IMG/VR virus record: IMGVR_UViG_3300019889_000014
Coordinates: 1 to 64,000 of that record
Source: a virus
DNA: 64,000 bases
Strand: one strand, 5' to 3'
Shown: positions 48,490 through 56,834 of the stretch, piece by piece
Layout of the letters: every line of letters starts with the position of its first letter
Numbering within the stretch: position 1 is the stretch's first letter
Translations under genes and position numbers: made by a program
The notes under the pieces: model-generated
The model's input: only the letters and a program-made list of their open reading frames with translations
Told to the model about the DNA's origin: nothing
Database searches by the model: none

Positions 48490-51400
48490 CAGCGTCCCCG
48501 GAGAGCCGGCGTCGCGCCGTAGGTCTGTTGCATGCTCTTGGCCATCGGCGAGCCACGCCGACCAAGTTCGGACGCAGCGGCGTTGCCGATAACCGCGACG
48601 ATGTCGACGCCGCCGGACGAGTTGCGGGTCTCCTGCTGCCGGACCTCGGAACCGGTGTGGTTCTCGACCGTGAAGTTGTTGACCACAGGCTGAGCCGCTG
48701 AGCCGGGGCTGTTCCCGTTCGCGGCGTTGTCCCGGTGCCGCGGATCGCGCCGGGTCAGGATCTCCTCGCCGCGCAGGACGACCGCCGCCATCTCGTCGCC
48801 GGCCAGGCCGCCGTTGTGGTAGCGCGGCGCGTTCGCGAACAGCGACATCGGCAGGTTCCGGTGCCGCGCCGACTGCCCGACGATGCCGCCAGCGTGGTAG
48901 TAGGCGGCGTCGGACGAGCCGATATAGGGCGAGGTGCTGGTGCCGATTGTGCCGGACGAGGCCCCGCCACCGATCAGTGACCCGAAGAACTGCCCGACGG
49001 CGCTGAAGAAGCCGCCACCGCCACCGGCGCCACCCATCTCCTTGGACACCGCCTGGATGCCCTGAAGGATCGCCGACAGGACGCTGCCGAAGCCGGAGAC
49101 GAAGATGTTCGACGACGCGGCCATGCCGTTGGCCAGGCGCCCCAGCACGCCGCCGAACGTATCGCTGAAGGTGTTGGCGTTGGCCGCGATCTTGGTGGTC
49201 GCATCCGCCATCGTGTCGGCACCGGCGCCGCCGAGGGGGGCGCTGGTGCCGATGCTGCCGTTGATCGGCGCGTCCGGCCGGTTCGGGATCATCGAGCCCG
49301 GAACGCTCTCCATGTTGACGGTGGCCGACCCGATCGACAGGGTCGCCGTCCCGACCGTGGCGGTGATCCCGTTCGACAGGGCCTTGGACAGGTCGATGTT
49401 GCCGTTGGCTGCCGTGATGTCGTTGGCGGGCTTGACCGGCTCCTTCGGCTTGTTCCCCATGATGTCGCCGAGGATGCCGCCGATATCGGACACGGTCGGG
49501 TCGTTGCCGCCGAACAGCGAATTCTTCAAGGGATTGAGGATCGTGAACTTGATCAAGGCCTGCATGACCTCGGACAGCACGCCCTCGGTGATCGACTGGA
49601 AGTTGATCGCCGCCGACTCGCCCTTGGTGAAGGCTTCGGTGATCGACTCTCCGATCCGGTCGAACGCCTGTTCGAACACCCCGGAGATGGCGGCAGCCGC
49701 CGCCTTCTGGCGTTCCAGCGCGGCGTTCACGCGCTCGGCGCCCTCGACCTGGGTCCGGAAGCTCTCCGCGATCTTGGCGGCATCGGGGATGCCCTGGTCC
49801 TGCAGCTGGTTCCGGATCTCCAGCAGCCGGATTTCGGTGTTGATCGCCGACTGCCGGTCGCCCACCGTCGAAAGCTCGAGCTGGGCTCGCTCGGTGTCGC
49901 GCTGCAGGCCCTCGCGGATCTGCATGGCCTGGGACGCAGCAACGTTGGCGTCCTTCAGGTCATAGGTCGTGTTGACCAGCGCCGTCAGTTCCGCCCGCTG
50001 GGCCGGGGTGATCTTCTTGCCCTGCAGATCGGAGACGGCGTTGTACCGCTCGGTCGCCCGCTCGGCCGCCGCGACCGCGCCGGCACCCTCCTGGTAGGCC
50101 GTCGCCAAGCGCTGCTGGGCCTTCAGCTGGTCCATCAGGTTGCGCTTGAGTTCGGGGAACGGGTCCGCCTTGGCCTTCGCGTCCGGGTCTTCGCCGCCAA
50201 CCTGCAAGCCATACGGCCGAGGGAGCGGGATCGGCGGGAAGCTGCCGTCGATCATCTGCGGCGTGCCGACGTTCTCGGGCCGTTTCGCGAAGGCGTTGGC
50301 GGGGTCGCTGCGGCGCGATTCCAGCGCAGCGGCGCGCATGATCCCGGCCCACACGTCGCTGAAATAGGTGCCGAGGGCGTCGATCCATTTGACGAGCGGG
50401 TCGTAGACGACGCGCTTCGCCCAATCCGTGGCGATCTGGGCGCCGTCCTTCAGCATGGCGGTGACTTCGCCGACATAGTCCTTGTTGAGGTCTTCTCCGG
50501 CCGCCTTCCACGCCTCCAGGATGGTCGCATTGGCCTCGGCGAGCGGCTTCGTCAGATCGGGCGGCTTGATGTTCGCAATCGCGGTCCCAAGCTGCGTAAT
50601 GGCCGTGATCGGGTCGGACCAGTCCTGACTCGTGAGGGCTTTCGCGAGTTCCGCCAACGGGCGGCTCAGCTCGTCGTAGATGCCCTTGCCGAAGGCGCCC
50701 AGCGCCGCGAGGCCGCCAAGCATCAGGTCGATGCCGGCCATGAACAGGCCGACGATCGTGTTGACCACTGACTTGGTGTTGTCGGTGATGGCCTTGCCGG
50801 TCGCGGTCCAGATTCCACCGATCTTGTTGCCGAGATCGGTCCAGGATTGCAGCAGGTAGTCGATCAGCTCCTGCGTCCGCTGGACTTCCGCCTTCTGCTC
50901 CGCCGAGAGGCTATTCGAGAACCCAGCCGGCAGGGCACCTCCGCCGCCGGACATCGCGTTCGCGGCCTGCGTCCGCAGCTTCGCTTGGGCCGCCCCGACC
51001 CCAGGATAGCGCGGCTCCTCGCCCATCAGGGTGCCGGTAAAGCTCGGGTCGCCAGGCGCGCGCCGGGGCGCCACGAAGATGGCGAGCATATCGCGCAGGT
51101 TCGTCTCGGCGCCGGCCGACTCGATCTTGATCTTGGCCAGCTTGTCCGAAATCTCGTCGAGGATGGCGGTCGCACCGGAGGCGACGCGCGGCATCACCTT
51201 TTCCCAGTGCTCGAACCCGTCCGACAGCTCGTACAGCGCCACGCCCAGAGCGACGGCCACGCGCAGCAGCGTGTAGAACACGTTCGCCGACATCGCGGTG
51301 TTCAAGGCGATGATGGCGAGCCGCAGATCGTTGACGAACCGCACCAGGCGCAGCGCCAACATGATCTTCATGATGCCGATGACCAGGTCGAGGTTCCTGC

Positions 51401-52304
51401 CCATCCAGAGCGCGGCATCGGCCGCCATCCGGATGCCGACCGCGAGGGCTTCGGCAAACTTCACCCCGGCCTGGAACGCCTCCGGCGACTCCAGCAGATC
51501 CGCCAAGCTGTTGACCGTGTTCGCCAGGGTCATGGTCGCCCCGGCCGCCTGGCTGACCGTGCCGACATAGCGCAGCATGGCATTGTGGACGACGACCATG
51601 GCGCCATCGACGGTCAGCGGCAGCAGCTTGAATTCCTCGTCGATCTGCTTGCTGACCGCGAGCAGGGTCGTGGCGAGGGTGCGCGAGCTGAGCCGGCCTT
51701 CGGCGGCCATCTTGTAGAGTTCGTCGCGGGTGATGCCGAGCTTCTCGGTCAGGGCGATGGCGATGCGCGGCATGTTCTCCAGCACCGACCGGAATTCATC
51801 GCCGCGCAGCGTGCCGGACGCCAGAGCCTGGGATAGCTGCAGCACGCCGCCCCGGACCTCGGACGCCGCCGCGCCGCCAATCACGAGGGCTTTGTTCACC
51901 GTCTCGGTGATCCGGAGCATCTGCTCCTGGCTGAGCTTCAGTTCCTTGGTGTTCTGGGCGAGCCGGACGTACAGCTGAGCCGTGCCCTCCAGGCCGGAGC
52001 GGCTGCGCTGGGCGACCTGGTACAGCCGCTCCTGAACGGCAATCGCCTCCTCGTGCGAGGCGGTGACCAGGTTGATGCGGCCCTGCATCCGCGCCCACGC
52101 GTCGGCGTATTGGATCAGCTTGACGGTCCCGAGCGCCGCAGCGAGGCTCAGGATCGCGCCGGTCAGGCCGCCAAAGGCACGGGTAGACCGGATCGCCTGG
52201 GCCTCGGCCCGACCGCCCGTCCGCGTCAGGTTGTCAAGACGACCCTCCGCTTCCCCCAGCGCCGTGGTGTTGACGAGGATGTCGAGGCGGGCGACTTCCG
52301 CCAT
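48489..52304 (-). CDS. tail tape-measure protein
   Basis: A 1271-residue protein with the tape-measure domain at residues about 65-260: ALGTVKLIQYADAWARMQGR, VAQRSRSGLEGTAQLYVRLA, SEVRGGVLQLSQALASGTLR and GDEFRSVLENMPRIAIALTE. Two or more hydrophobic stretches and long helical regions follow, with a Gly-rich C-terminus. The length would set a tail of a few hundred angstroms to about 190 nm by the usual 1.5 angstrom per residue rule. The N-terminus overlaps the end of the GT frame. Confidence 0.95.
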   Translation of the reverse strand: MAEVARLDILVNTTALGEAEGRLDNLTRTGGRAEAQAIRSTRAFGGLTGAILSLAAALGTVKLIQYADAWARMQGRINLVTASHEEAIAVQERLYQVAQRSRSGLEGTAQLYVRLAQNTKELKLSQEQMLRITETVNKALVIGGAAASEVRGGVLQLSQALASGTLRGDEFRSVLENMPRIAIALTEKLGITRDELYKMAAEGRLSSRTLATTLLAVSKQIDEEFKLLPLTVDGAMVVVHNAMLRYVGTVSQAAGATMTLANTVNSLADLLESPEAFQAGVKFAEALAVGIRMAADAALWMGRNLDLVIGIMKIMLALRLVRFVNDLRLAIIALNTAMSANVFYTLLRVAVALGVALYELSDGFEHWEKVMPRVASGATAILDEISDKLAKIKIESAGAETNLRDMLAIFVAPRRAPGDPSFTGTLMGEEPRYPGVGAAQAKLRTQAANAMSGGGGALPAGFSNSLSAEQKAEVQRTQELIDYLLQSWTDLGNKIGGIWTATGKAITDNTKSVVNTIVGLFMAGIDLMLGGLAALGAFGKGIYDELSRPLAELAKALTSQDWSDPITAITQLGTAIANIKPPDLTKPLAEANATILEAWKAAGEDLNKDYVGEVTAMLKDGAQIATDWAKRVVYDPLVKWIDALGTYFSDVWAGIMRAAALESRRSDPANAFAKRPENVGTPQMIDGSFPPIPLPRPYGLQVGGEDPDAKAKADPFPELKRNLMDQLKAQQRLATAYQEGAGAVAAAERATERYNAVSDLQGKKITPAQRAELTALVNTTYDLKDANVAASQAMQIREGLQRDTERAQLELSTVGDRQSAINTEIRLLEIRNQLQDQGIPDAAKIAESFRTQVEGAERVNAALERQKAAAAAISGVFEQAFDRIGESITEAFTKGESAAINFQSITEGVLSEVMQALIKFTILNPLKNSLFGGNDPTVSDIGGILGDIMGNKPKEPVKPANDITAANGNIDLSKALSNGITATVGTATLSIGSATVNMESVPGSMIPNRPDAPINGSIGTSAPLGGAGADTMADATTKIAANANTFSDTFGGVLGRLANGMAASSNIFVSGFGSVLSAILQGIQAVSKEMGGAGGGGGFFSAVGQFFGSLIGGGASSGTIGTSTSPYIGSSDAAYYHAGGIVGQSARHRNLPMSLFANAPRYHNGGLAGDEMAAVVLRGEEILTRRDPRHRDNAANGNSPGSAAQPVVNNFTVENHTGSEVRQQETRNSSGGVDIVAVIGNAAASELGRRGSPMAKSMQQTYGATPALRGR

Positions 52305-53069
52305 CAGTCTTCCCCGCCGCCTGAGTCTGCAGCCATGCCAGATCCAGCCGCTTGATCGCCTCGATCTCCCATGGCTGCAGCCGGATGCCGGTTAGCCGGG
52401 CCCATGCTTCCAGGTCCGCGAGGATGAGAGGTGACGGTCCGAAGCCGCCCGAGCCGCGCCATTCGTGCAGGCTGAGGAACCAGCCATAGACCCGCTCGCC
52501 GCCGTAAGGGATCGGCACCGCCTCCAGGTCGGGCAGAGACCGGCCGGTTTGGCGCAGATACTTTTCGAGGTGCGCCCGGCGCGTGTTGCCGTCTGGAGTT
52601 GCGACATGAAGGCGGAATTCACGGACGGCGAAGTCGACCAGTTCATCGGTCAGATCGGCGCGGACGGCTTCAAAAAATTTGACCGGGCCATGAAGAAGCC
52701 GAACGCCTGTTCAAAGGTCCAGGGCGCCCGTTCGAACAACTCCTTGACGGCTTCGACCGAATACTCGATCAGGCCGTCGTCGCCCGGAACGTTGTCCAGT
52801 TCGACGATGACTTTTGCCATCATGTCCTTGTAGACAGCGGTCTCGAATTCGAGGTTGCGGCGCTGACGGTTCCGGAGCTTGCCCGCCTCGATCTTCTCGG
52901 CCGCCTTCTGCTGCAGCTTCTGAGCCTTCTCGCCATCGGCGCCGAGGATCTTGAACCGGATGGGCTTGCCGTTGTGGGTCAGATCTTCGCCGTTCGTCGG
53001 ATGCTCAAGCGGCATCCACACGCCCTCGTCGGACAGGGTGACGGTATCAATGTCATAGATGCTGGTCAT
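52234..53069 (-). CDS. tail assembly chaperone GT fusion (-1 frameshift product)
   Basis: Reading from the G start at 53069, a -1 slip on AAATTTT (52680-52674) joins the G frame to an open frame ending at 52234. The joined part continues FEAVRADLTDELVDFAVREF, then a protein-like T domain including LILADLEAWARLTGIRLQPW. This T domain otherwise has no good start (the first in-frame ATG is at 52518). The position between tail tube and tape measure, and the frame relation, match lambda G/GT. Confidence 0.8.
52650..53069 (-). CDS. tail assembly chaperone G-like
   Basis: The start at 53069 (MTSIYDIDTVTLSDEGVWMP) has GAGG upstream; the longer frame has an Arg/Gly-rich extension that is not protein-like. 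The 139-residue product has a beta-rich first half and a helical second half (DMMAKVIVELDNVPGDDGLI), ending in FLKPSAPI just after the slippery site. It would bind the tape measure during tail assembly. Confidence 0.85.
   Translation of the reverse strand: MTSIYDIDTVTLSDEGVWMPLEHPTNGEDLTHNGKPIRFKILGADGEKAQKLQQKAAEKIEAGKLRNRQRRNLEFETAVYKDMMAKVIVELDNVPGDDGLIEYSVEAVKELFERAPWTFEQAFGFFMARSNFLKPSAPI
52674..52680 (-). promoter_or_regulatory. -1 ribosomal frameshift slippery site
   Basis: Minus strand A-AAT-TTT in the zero frame, followed by TTG. This fits the X-XXY-YYZ pattern with perfect re-pairing in the -1 frame. It lies eight codons before the G stop and leads into the T frame. A second slip on the T-run is possible. 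Confidence 0.75.
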
Positions 53070-53215
53070 TCCAACCTCGTCAGGAGGGTTGTGGCGGCGC
53101 GGAGAGGTGGGCGGCGCAGTGCCGCCTGACCCGGTGCCGCGCCGCCCTGGCCGCTCGCGAGAACGGCCACCCGCCACGGTCGCGCCCCGCAGCGGATCGC
53201 GTTGTCGAGCCAGGC
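53070..53215 (-). other. 146-bp spacer between tail tube and chaperone genes
   Basis: GC-rich spacer with inverted repeats GGCGGCGCAGTGCCGCC and GGCCG-N10-CGGCC. It may be a processing or attenuation structure that uncouples high tail-tube expression from chaperone expression. No gene is supported. Confidence 0.35.
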
Positions 53216-54166
53216 TCAGGTGCCCGTGCGCTCGATGGTCATGGTGGTGTCATCGGTCTCGTCGTAGATCGCCCGGAACGGGGCGTTGATCTCGATCGGG
53301 CCGGACTGCGGCGGGTCCATGTCGCCGGCATTGATCTTCACGCGGTTGAAGGCGAAGCCCATGAAATCGGTGCCGTTCAGGTCGTCGAGCCGCAGCCGGA
53401 TCTCCACTTCGGTCTCGTTGAAGAAGGCCGAGTAGACCGGGCTGTCGTCCTCCAGGAAGGCCGTCAAGGTGCCCTCCACCACCGCCCTGCCCTCGAACAC
53501 GTCCGGGCTGAACTTCGACCCGACGACCGGCACGACCGACCGGTTGTTGTTGATCGTCAGCTGGATGCCGGTGACCACGCCGATCGCCGTTCCCTCGAAC
53601 AGCAACTCGCCCTCGAAGGACGAGAACGGGTCATGCGACGGCGCCGCAGCCGGGACGCCGAGCGTCGTGTTGAGCATGTCGGTGAAGGACATCCCGACGA
53701 AATCCATGGTGCCGCCGACCATGCCCTCCGGCGGGATGTTCAGCTGAATGCGGTTGACGGCGCAGCCGCGCAGGATCTGGTAGCGGGCAATGTCGGTGAA
53801 CCGGCGCTCGAACGAGAAGGTCTGCACGTCGGCCGCGCCGAGCTTCAGCACCTGGGTTGCCCCGGTGAAGATCGGCGTCACGCCGGCCGCCGCCCAGGCG
53901 CCAGCCAGGCCGCCCTCCAGCATGTCGTCGAAGGCGCCATGGCTCAATTCAAAGCCGAACGAGCCCTGCACCTGGTTGAAGCCGTGCCGGAAACTGACGG
54001 TCTGACGGTCCGGGCGAACCTCCTGGGATTCGAACGTGTTCTTGGCGCCGTTCAGGTTGCGGGTGGTGACCCGAAGGGCCTTCATGCTGGGCGTGACCGG
54101 GGTGACGCCTCGCGTCACCTCGGCGACGTAGCTGGTGCCGACCTTGGCGCCGGAAGCGATGGACAT
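53216..54166 (-). CDS. major tail tube protein
   Basis: A 316-residue protein of the phage tail tube type: GAKVGTSYVAEVTRGVTPVT, MKALRVTTRNLNGAKNTFES, VSFRHGFNQVQGSFGFELSH and VTGIQLTINNNRSVVPVVGS. It forms the helical tube of the non-contractile tail. It is preceded by a hairpin and GGAGGATAGGCG. Confidence 0.88.
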   Translation of the reverse strand: MSIASGAKVGTSYVAEVTRGVTPVTPSMKALRVTTRNLNGAKNTFESQEVRPDRQTVSFRHGFNQVQGSFGFELSHGAFDDMLEGGLAGAWAAAGVTPIFTGATQVLKLGAADVQTFSFERRFTDIARYQILRGCAVNRIQLNIPPEGMVGGTMDFVGMSFTDMLNTTLGVPAAAPSHDPFSSFEGELLFEGTAIGVVTGIQLTINNNRSVVPVVGSKFSPDVFEGRAVVEGTLTAFLEDDSPVYSAFFNETEVEIRLRLDDLNGTDFMGFAFNRVKINAGDMDPPQSGPIEINAPFRAIYDETDDTTMTIERTGT

Positions 54167-54188
54167 CGCCTATCCTCCAAATGCAAAA

Positions 54189-54209
54189 GGCCCGCCAAAA
54201 AGGCGGGCC
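54189..54209 (-). terminator. hairpin upstream of the tail tube gene
   Basis: Perfect 8-bp stem GGCCCGCC / GGCGGGCC around AAAAA, followed on the minus strand by TTTTGCAT. It has the form of an intrinsic terminator but lies between two co-directional late genes, so it may act as an attenuator or mRNA-end stabiliser. Confidence 0.65.
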
Positions 54210-54234
54210 CCTGGGCAGCCGGCGTTGCGGCCGA

Positions 54235-54648
54235 CTATGGGTAGCTGTGGGCTCGGTATCCGACCGACACGGGCACGGCGTACCAGTCGACGCCGGGGAT
54301 GGCGGGGTGGTCCTCCGCGTAGTCGATCTCGATGTTCAGACCGCCCGAGTGCAGCACGGTGCCCGGCCGGAAGTGGGCAATCACCGCATCGGCGATGACG
54401 TTGGCCGGGCCGGCGCCGGGCGGGTCTTGCTCGGTGCCGGGGATGTTGACGCTGACCTGGTAGATGCCGAGGTGGCGGACCATCAGCGGTTCAAGCGACG
54501 TGATCACGCGGCTCGACGCCGGCAGCAGCGCTGACCGGAGCCAGGGCGTGTTCCGGTTCGGCACGAAGATGATGTTCTCCCAGGCGACGTTGCTGGCCTG
54601 GAAGGTTTTCAGATGGCCGTCGAGGGCGGCCTGGATTGATCCCCTCAT
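54235..54648 (-). CDS. tail terminator protein (DUF4128-like)
   Basis: A 137-residue protein with the DUF4128 pattern: NVAWENIIFVPNRNTPWLRS, HLGIYQVSVNIPGTEQDPPG and an IADAVIAHFRPGTVL segment. Members cap the tail tube (lambda gpU-like). ATGA overlap with the preceding gene. Confidence 0.85.
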   Translation of the reverse strand: MRGSIQAALDGHLKTFQASNVAWENIIFVPNRNTPWLRSALLPASSRVITSLEPLMVRHLGIYQVSVNIPGTEQDPPGAGPANVIADAVIAHFRPGTVLHSGGLNIEIDYAEDHPAIPGVDWYAVPVSVGYRAHSYP

Positions 54649-55076
54649 CGCGTCTGGCGGAGGATTCCCAACCCGAGGGCGTTGTATTGGCCGGCAACTT
54701 CACGAACGGACAGCCGCGCCATGCCGTGCAGCGCCTGCTGGGAATGACCAAATTCGAGCGCTTCGATGTAGGGGAGGCTGTTGCAGAGGTAGGCCACATG
54801 GCCGGCCTTCATCTTCGAGACCAGCGCCGTGATCGCGGCGATGGTCTCCTGGCCGTCTGGGGACTTCTTCTCCCAGTCGAAGCCGTCGCGGCCGGCACCG
54901 AAACTCGGCAGCCAATTGCCGCGAGCGCGTCCGGTGTCAACCGGGGTGCGCAAGACCACCTTGACGAACACCTCCAAGGTGATCTTGCGTGCAATCAAGG
55001 TCAGGCTGAGCTTGGTCCTCTCCGCGAAACGGGTCAGGTCCAGAGTGAAGCTCTGGCCCCGAGGGTGGAGTGCCAT
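54645..55076 (-). CDS. tail completion (HK97 gp10/Z-like) protein
   Basis: A 143-residue protein: VVLRTPVDTGRARGNWLPSF is the typical gp10/Z motif, then HVAYLCNSLPYIEALEFGHS. It joins tail to head. Position between connector and tail terminator genes fits. Confidence 0.85.
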   Translation of the reverse strand: MALHPRGQSFTLDLTRFAERTKLSLTLIARKITLEVFVKVVLRTPVDTGRARGNWLPSFGAGRDGFDWEKKSPDGQETIAAITALVSKMKAGHVAYLCNSLPYIEALEFGHSQQALHGMARLSVREVAGQYNALGLGILRQTR

Positions 55077-55082
55077 TTGCTC

Positions 55083-55274
55083 TCAGTGCAGCCGGATCAG
55101 ACCCGGCTCAAGCGCATAGGAAGACACGTCGACGCGGGCCCAGGACTTACCGTCCATAGGCTCGGCCAAGTAGATCAAAGCGTGCTTCGGCCTGCCGTTC
55201 TTGTCGGCCGTCACATTCGTGATGACACCACCATGCTCGCCGTCGAGCACGACGCGGTCTCCAACGGCTATCAT
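55083..55274 (-). CDS. small head-tail region protein, 63 aa
   Basis: The start at 55274 in an ATGA overlap is preferred to a start six codons earlier. The 63-residue product (MIAVGDRVVLDGEHGGVITN) is an all-beta, KOW/SH3-like small domain. Function unknown. Confidence 0.65.
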   Translation of the reverse strand: MIAVGDRVVLDGEHGGVITNVTADKNGRPKHALIYLAEPMDGKSWARVDVSSYALEPGLIRLH

Positions 55275-55639
55275 CGGATGACCAATTCCCATGCGAAGGC
55301 ACCTCCCGAGCTAATATCGTTTACAAGAATTATGTCGTATGTCCGGCCACTGACTCCGAGGCGGTCTGTCGGCTCCGGGGCAACGGTCAGATCAAAAGCA
55401 TAGGCATATTGGTCGGACGGCTGCACCTCCAGATTTCCGGAGTACCGGCCGGTAGATATGGGGGCTGACGAGATCACGACTCGGCAGGGGTAGTCGGTGA
55501 CGGTCCTGCCAGCGGTCTGCGTCATAGGATCATATGTCCCGGCAACGACTCGGGAGACCGTTGCAGGACGAACAAAATCACCGAATTTTGGCAGGAATGT
55601 TTCGATTTTGTTGCGAAAATAGGCTTGCGTAATAGGCAT
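55271..55639 (-). CDS. head-tail joining protein, 122 aa
   Basis: A 122-residue protein (ITQAYFRNKIETFLPKFGDF) with VVAGTYDPMTQTAGRTVTDY, in the usual place of a stopper or joining protein. Family not pinned down. Confidence 0.65.
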   Translation of the reverse strand: MPITQAYFRNKIETFLPKFGDFVRPATVSRVVAGTYDPMTQTAGRTVTDYPCRVVISSAPISTGRYSGNLEVQPSDQYAYAFDLTVAPEPTDRLGVSGRTYDIILVNDISSGGAFAWELVIR

Positions 55640-56236
55640 CTATGCCCGCTCCAGGTGCAGGATAGCCGCGCCGTCTCCGGCACCGCCCAGCAGGTACGGC
55701 CGGAGCTTCAATTCCAGCTTCGGGAACCGGGTCGTCTGGTCGCGGATGGTGCCCTCGTTGTCGGTGTAGACGATGGCGCTCTCCAGCGGCCCGACGACGA
55801 TCTTCTCCGACTTCACCCGGCCGGGGCCGACCGGGTCGAGCGGCGGCAGCAGCGGGTCGACCGCGCCGGTCGCCGACAGGGCGATGATCGCCGTGGCCTC
55901 GCGCACCGGGATCGGGACCAGGTCCGAGGGGATCACGATGCCGGACGACTTGGTGATGATGTTCCAGTATTCGGGCTGGTCGCCCTCGATCACGACGTAG
56001 CGGCGCGGCCAGTCCAGAGCCTGGATCGCCGGCCAGGTGCGCTGGCCCTGCCACTTGCCGTTGAACATCTCGCCGATGTAGGCCGTGGCCCGCCGCAGCG
56101 CGATTTCCTTGGTCTCGGTCGTGTAGCCGACCCAGGCCGAATTGCCGAATTTCAGGTGGTATGAGTCCGCATCGGCCACGCTGATGTAGCTCTCGGCGTT
56201 GGCCTTGCCGGTGCCGTCCTCGACGATCAGCGCCAT
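55640..56236 (-). CDS. head-tail connector, DnaT-like
   Basis: A 198-residue protein with MALIVEDGTGKANAESYISV, ADADSYHLKFGN, EIALRRATAYIGEMFNGKWQ and GQRTWPAIQALDWPR. This is the putative DnaT-like adaptor family that acts as a connector in siphophages. The similarity in name to DnaT reflects annotation history, not priming. Confidence 0.85.
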   Translation of the reverse strand: MALIVEDGTGKANAESYISVADADSYHLKFGNSAWVGYTTETKEIALRRATAYIGEMFNGKWQGQRTWPAIQALDWPRRYVVIEGDQPEYWNIITKSSGIVIPSDLVPIPVREATAIIALSATGAVDPLLPPLDPVGPGRVKSEKIVVGPLESAIVYTDNEGTIRDQTTRFPKLELKLRPYLLGGAGDGAAILHLERA

Positions 56237-56239
56237 GGT

Positions 56240-56452
56240 TCAGGCCCTGTTCGCTTCAACCCGGCCGAGGAGGTCGACCAGCGTCATGCCCTTGGTCACC
56301 GTGATCCGGGCGCACATCGGGCAGACCTGGCCGTCTGGGCACTTCTCCCAGTCGCCACGGCAGACCGTCAGGATGTCGCCCGGATCGGCGCCGACCAGCG
56401 CATAGGCCAGAGCGTCCTCCCGCGTGGGGAAGACGCTCGTGTCCAGGTCCAT
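56240..56452 (-). CDS. hypothetical protein with cysteine pair, 70 aa
   Basis: A 70-residue protein with a CRGDWEKCPDGQVCPMCARI segment carrying four cysteines, probably a zinc site. It lies between the Ala/Glu-rich protein gene and the connector gene. Function unknown. Confidence 0.65.
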   Translation of the reverse strand: MDLDTSVFPTREDALAYALVGADPGDILTVCRGDWEKCPDGQVCPMCARITVTKGMTLVDLLGRVEANRA

Positions 56453-56453
56453 G

Positions 56454-56777
56454 TCAGCTTCGGGTCGTGCGGTTCGCGTTCCGCGCGGCTTCGTCGGCCT
56501 TGGCCTTCGCGTCCGCCCTCGCCTGAACCTCGGCCCTGGTCTTGTCCTCGCCGGACGCCTTCTCCTTGGCCGCCTTCTCAGCCGCCTCGGTCTCGGCCTT
56601 CTCGGCAGCTTCCTGCTGCGCCACCTGGGCCTTGGCCGCCTCGACCTGGTCGTCCGTGGTCAGGAAGTTGGCGTCCTTGTAGCCCCGCATCCGAGCGTTG
56701 GCCTCGGCCGGCGAGCCGGCTTCAACCACGATCAGCCGGCCCGAGATGTCGTGGAGCGTCATGAGATTGGGCATCAC
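56454..56777 (-). CDS. low-complexity Ala/Glu/Lys-rich protein, 107 aa
   Basis: A 107-residue protein with a short ordered N-terminus (LMTLHDISGRLIVVEAGSPA) and an Ala/Glu/Lys-rich single long helix. It may be a head decoration or assembly helper. The terminator of the capsid gene lies just upstream. Confidence 0.65.
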   Translation of the reverse strand: MMPNLMTLHDISGRLIVVEAGSPAEANARMRGYKDANFLTTDDQVEAAKAQVAQQEAAEKAETEAAEKAAKEKASGEDKTRAEVQARADAKAKADEAARNANRTTRS

Positions 56778-56800
56778 CCGTCTCCTCTGGAATCAACAAA

Positions 56801-56829
56801 ACCCGCCGCAGCACCAGGCTGCGGCGGGT
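56801..56829 (-). terminator. intrinsic terminator after the major capsid gene
   Basis: Perfect 11-bp stem ACCCGCCGCAG / CTGCGGCGGGT with a 7-nt loop and TTTTGTTG on the minus strand. The classic form is complete, so partial termination after the capsid gene is likely, limiting downstream head and tail genes. Confidence 0.85.
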
Positions 56830-56834
56830 CCGGA

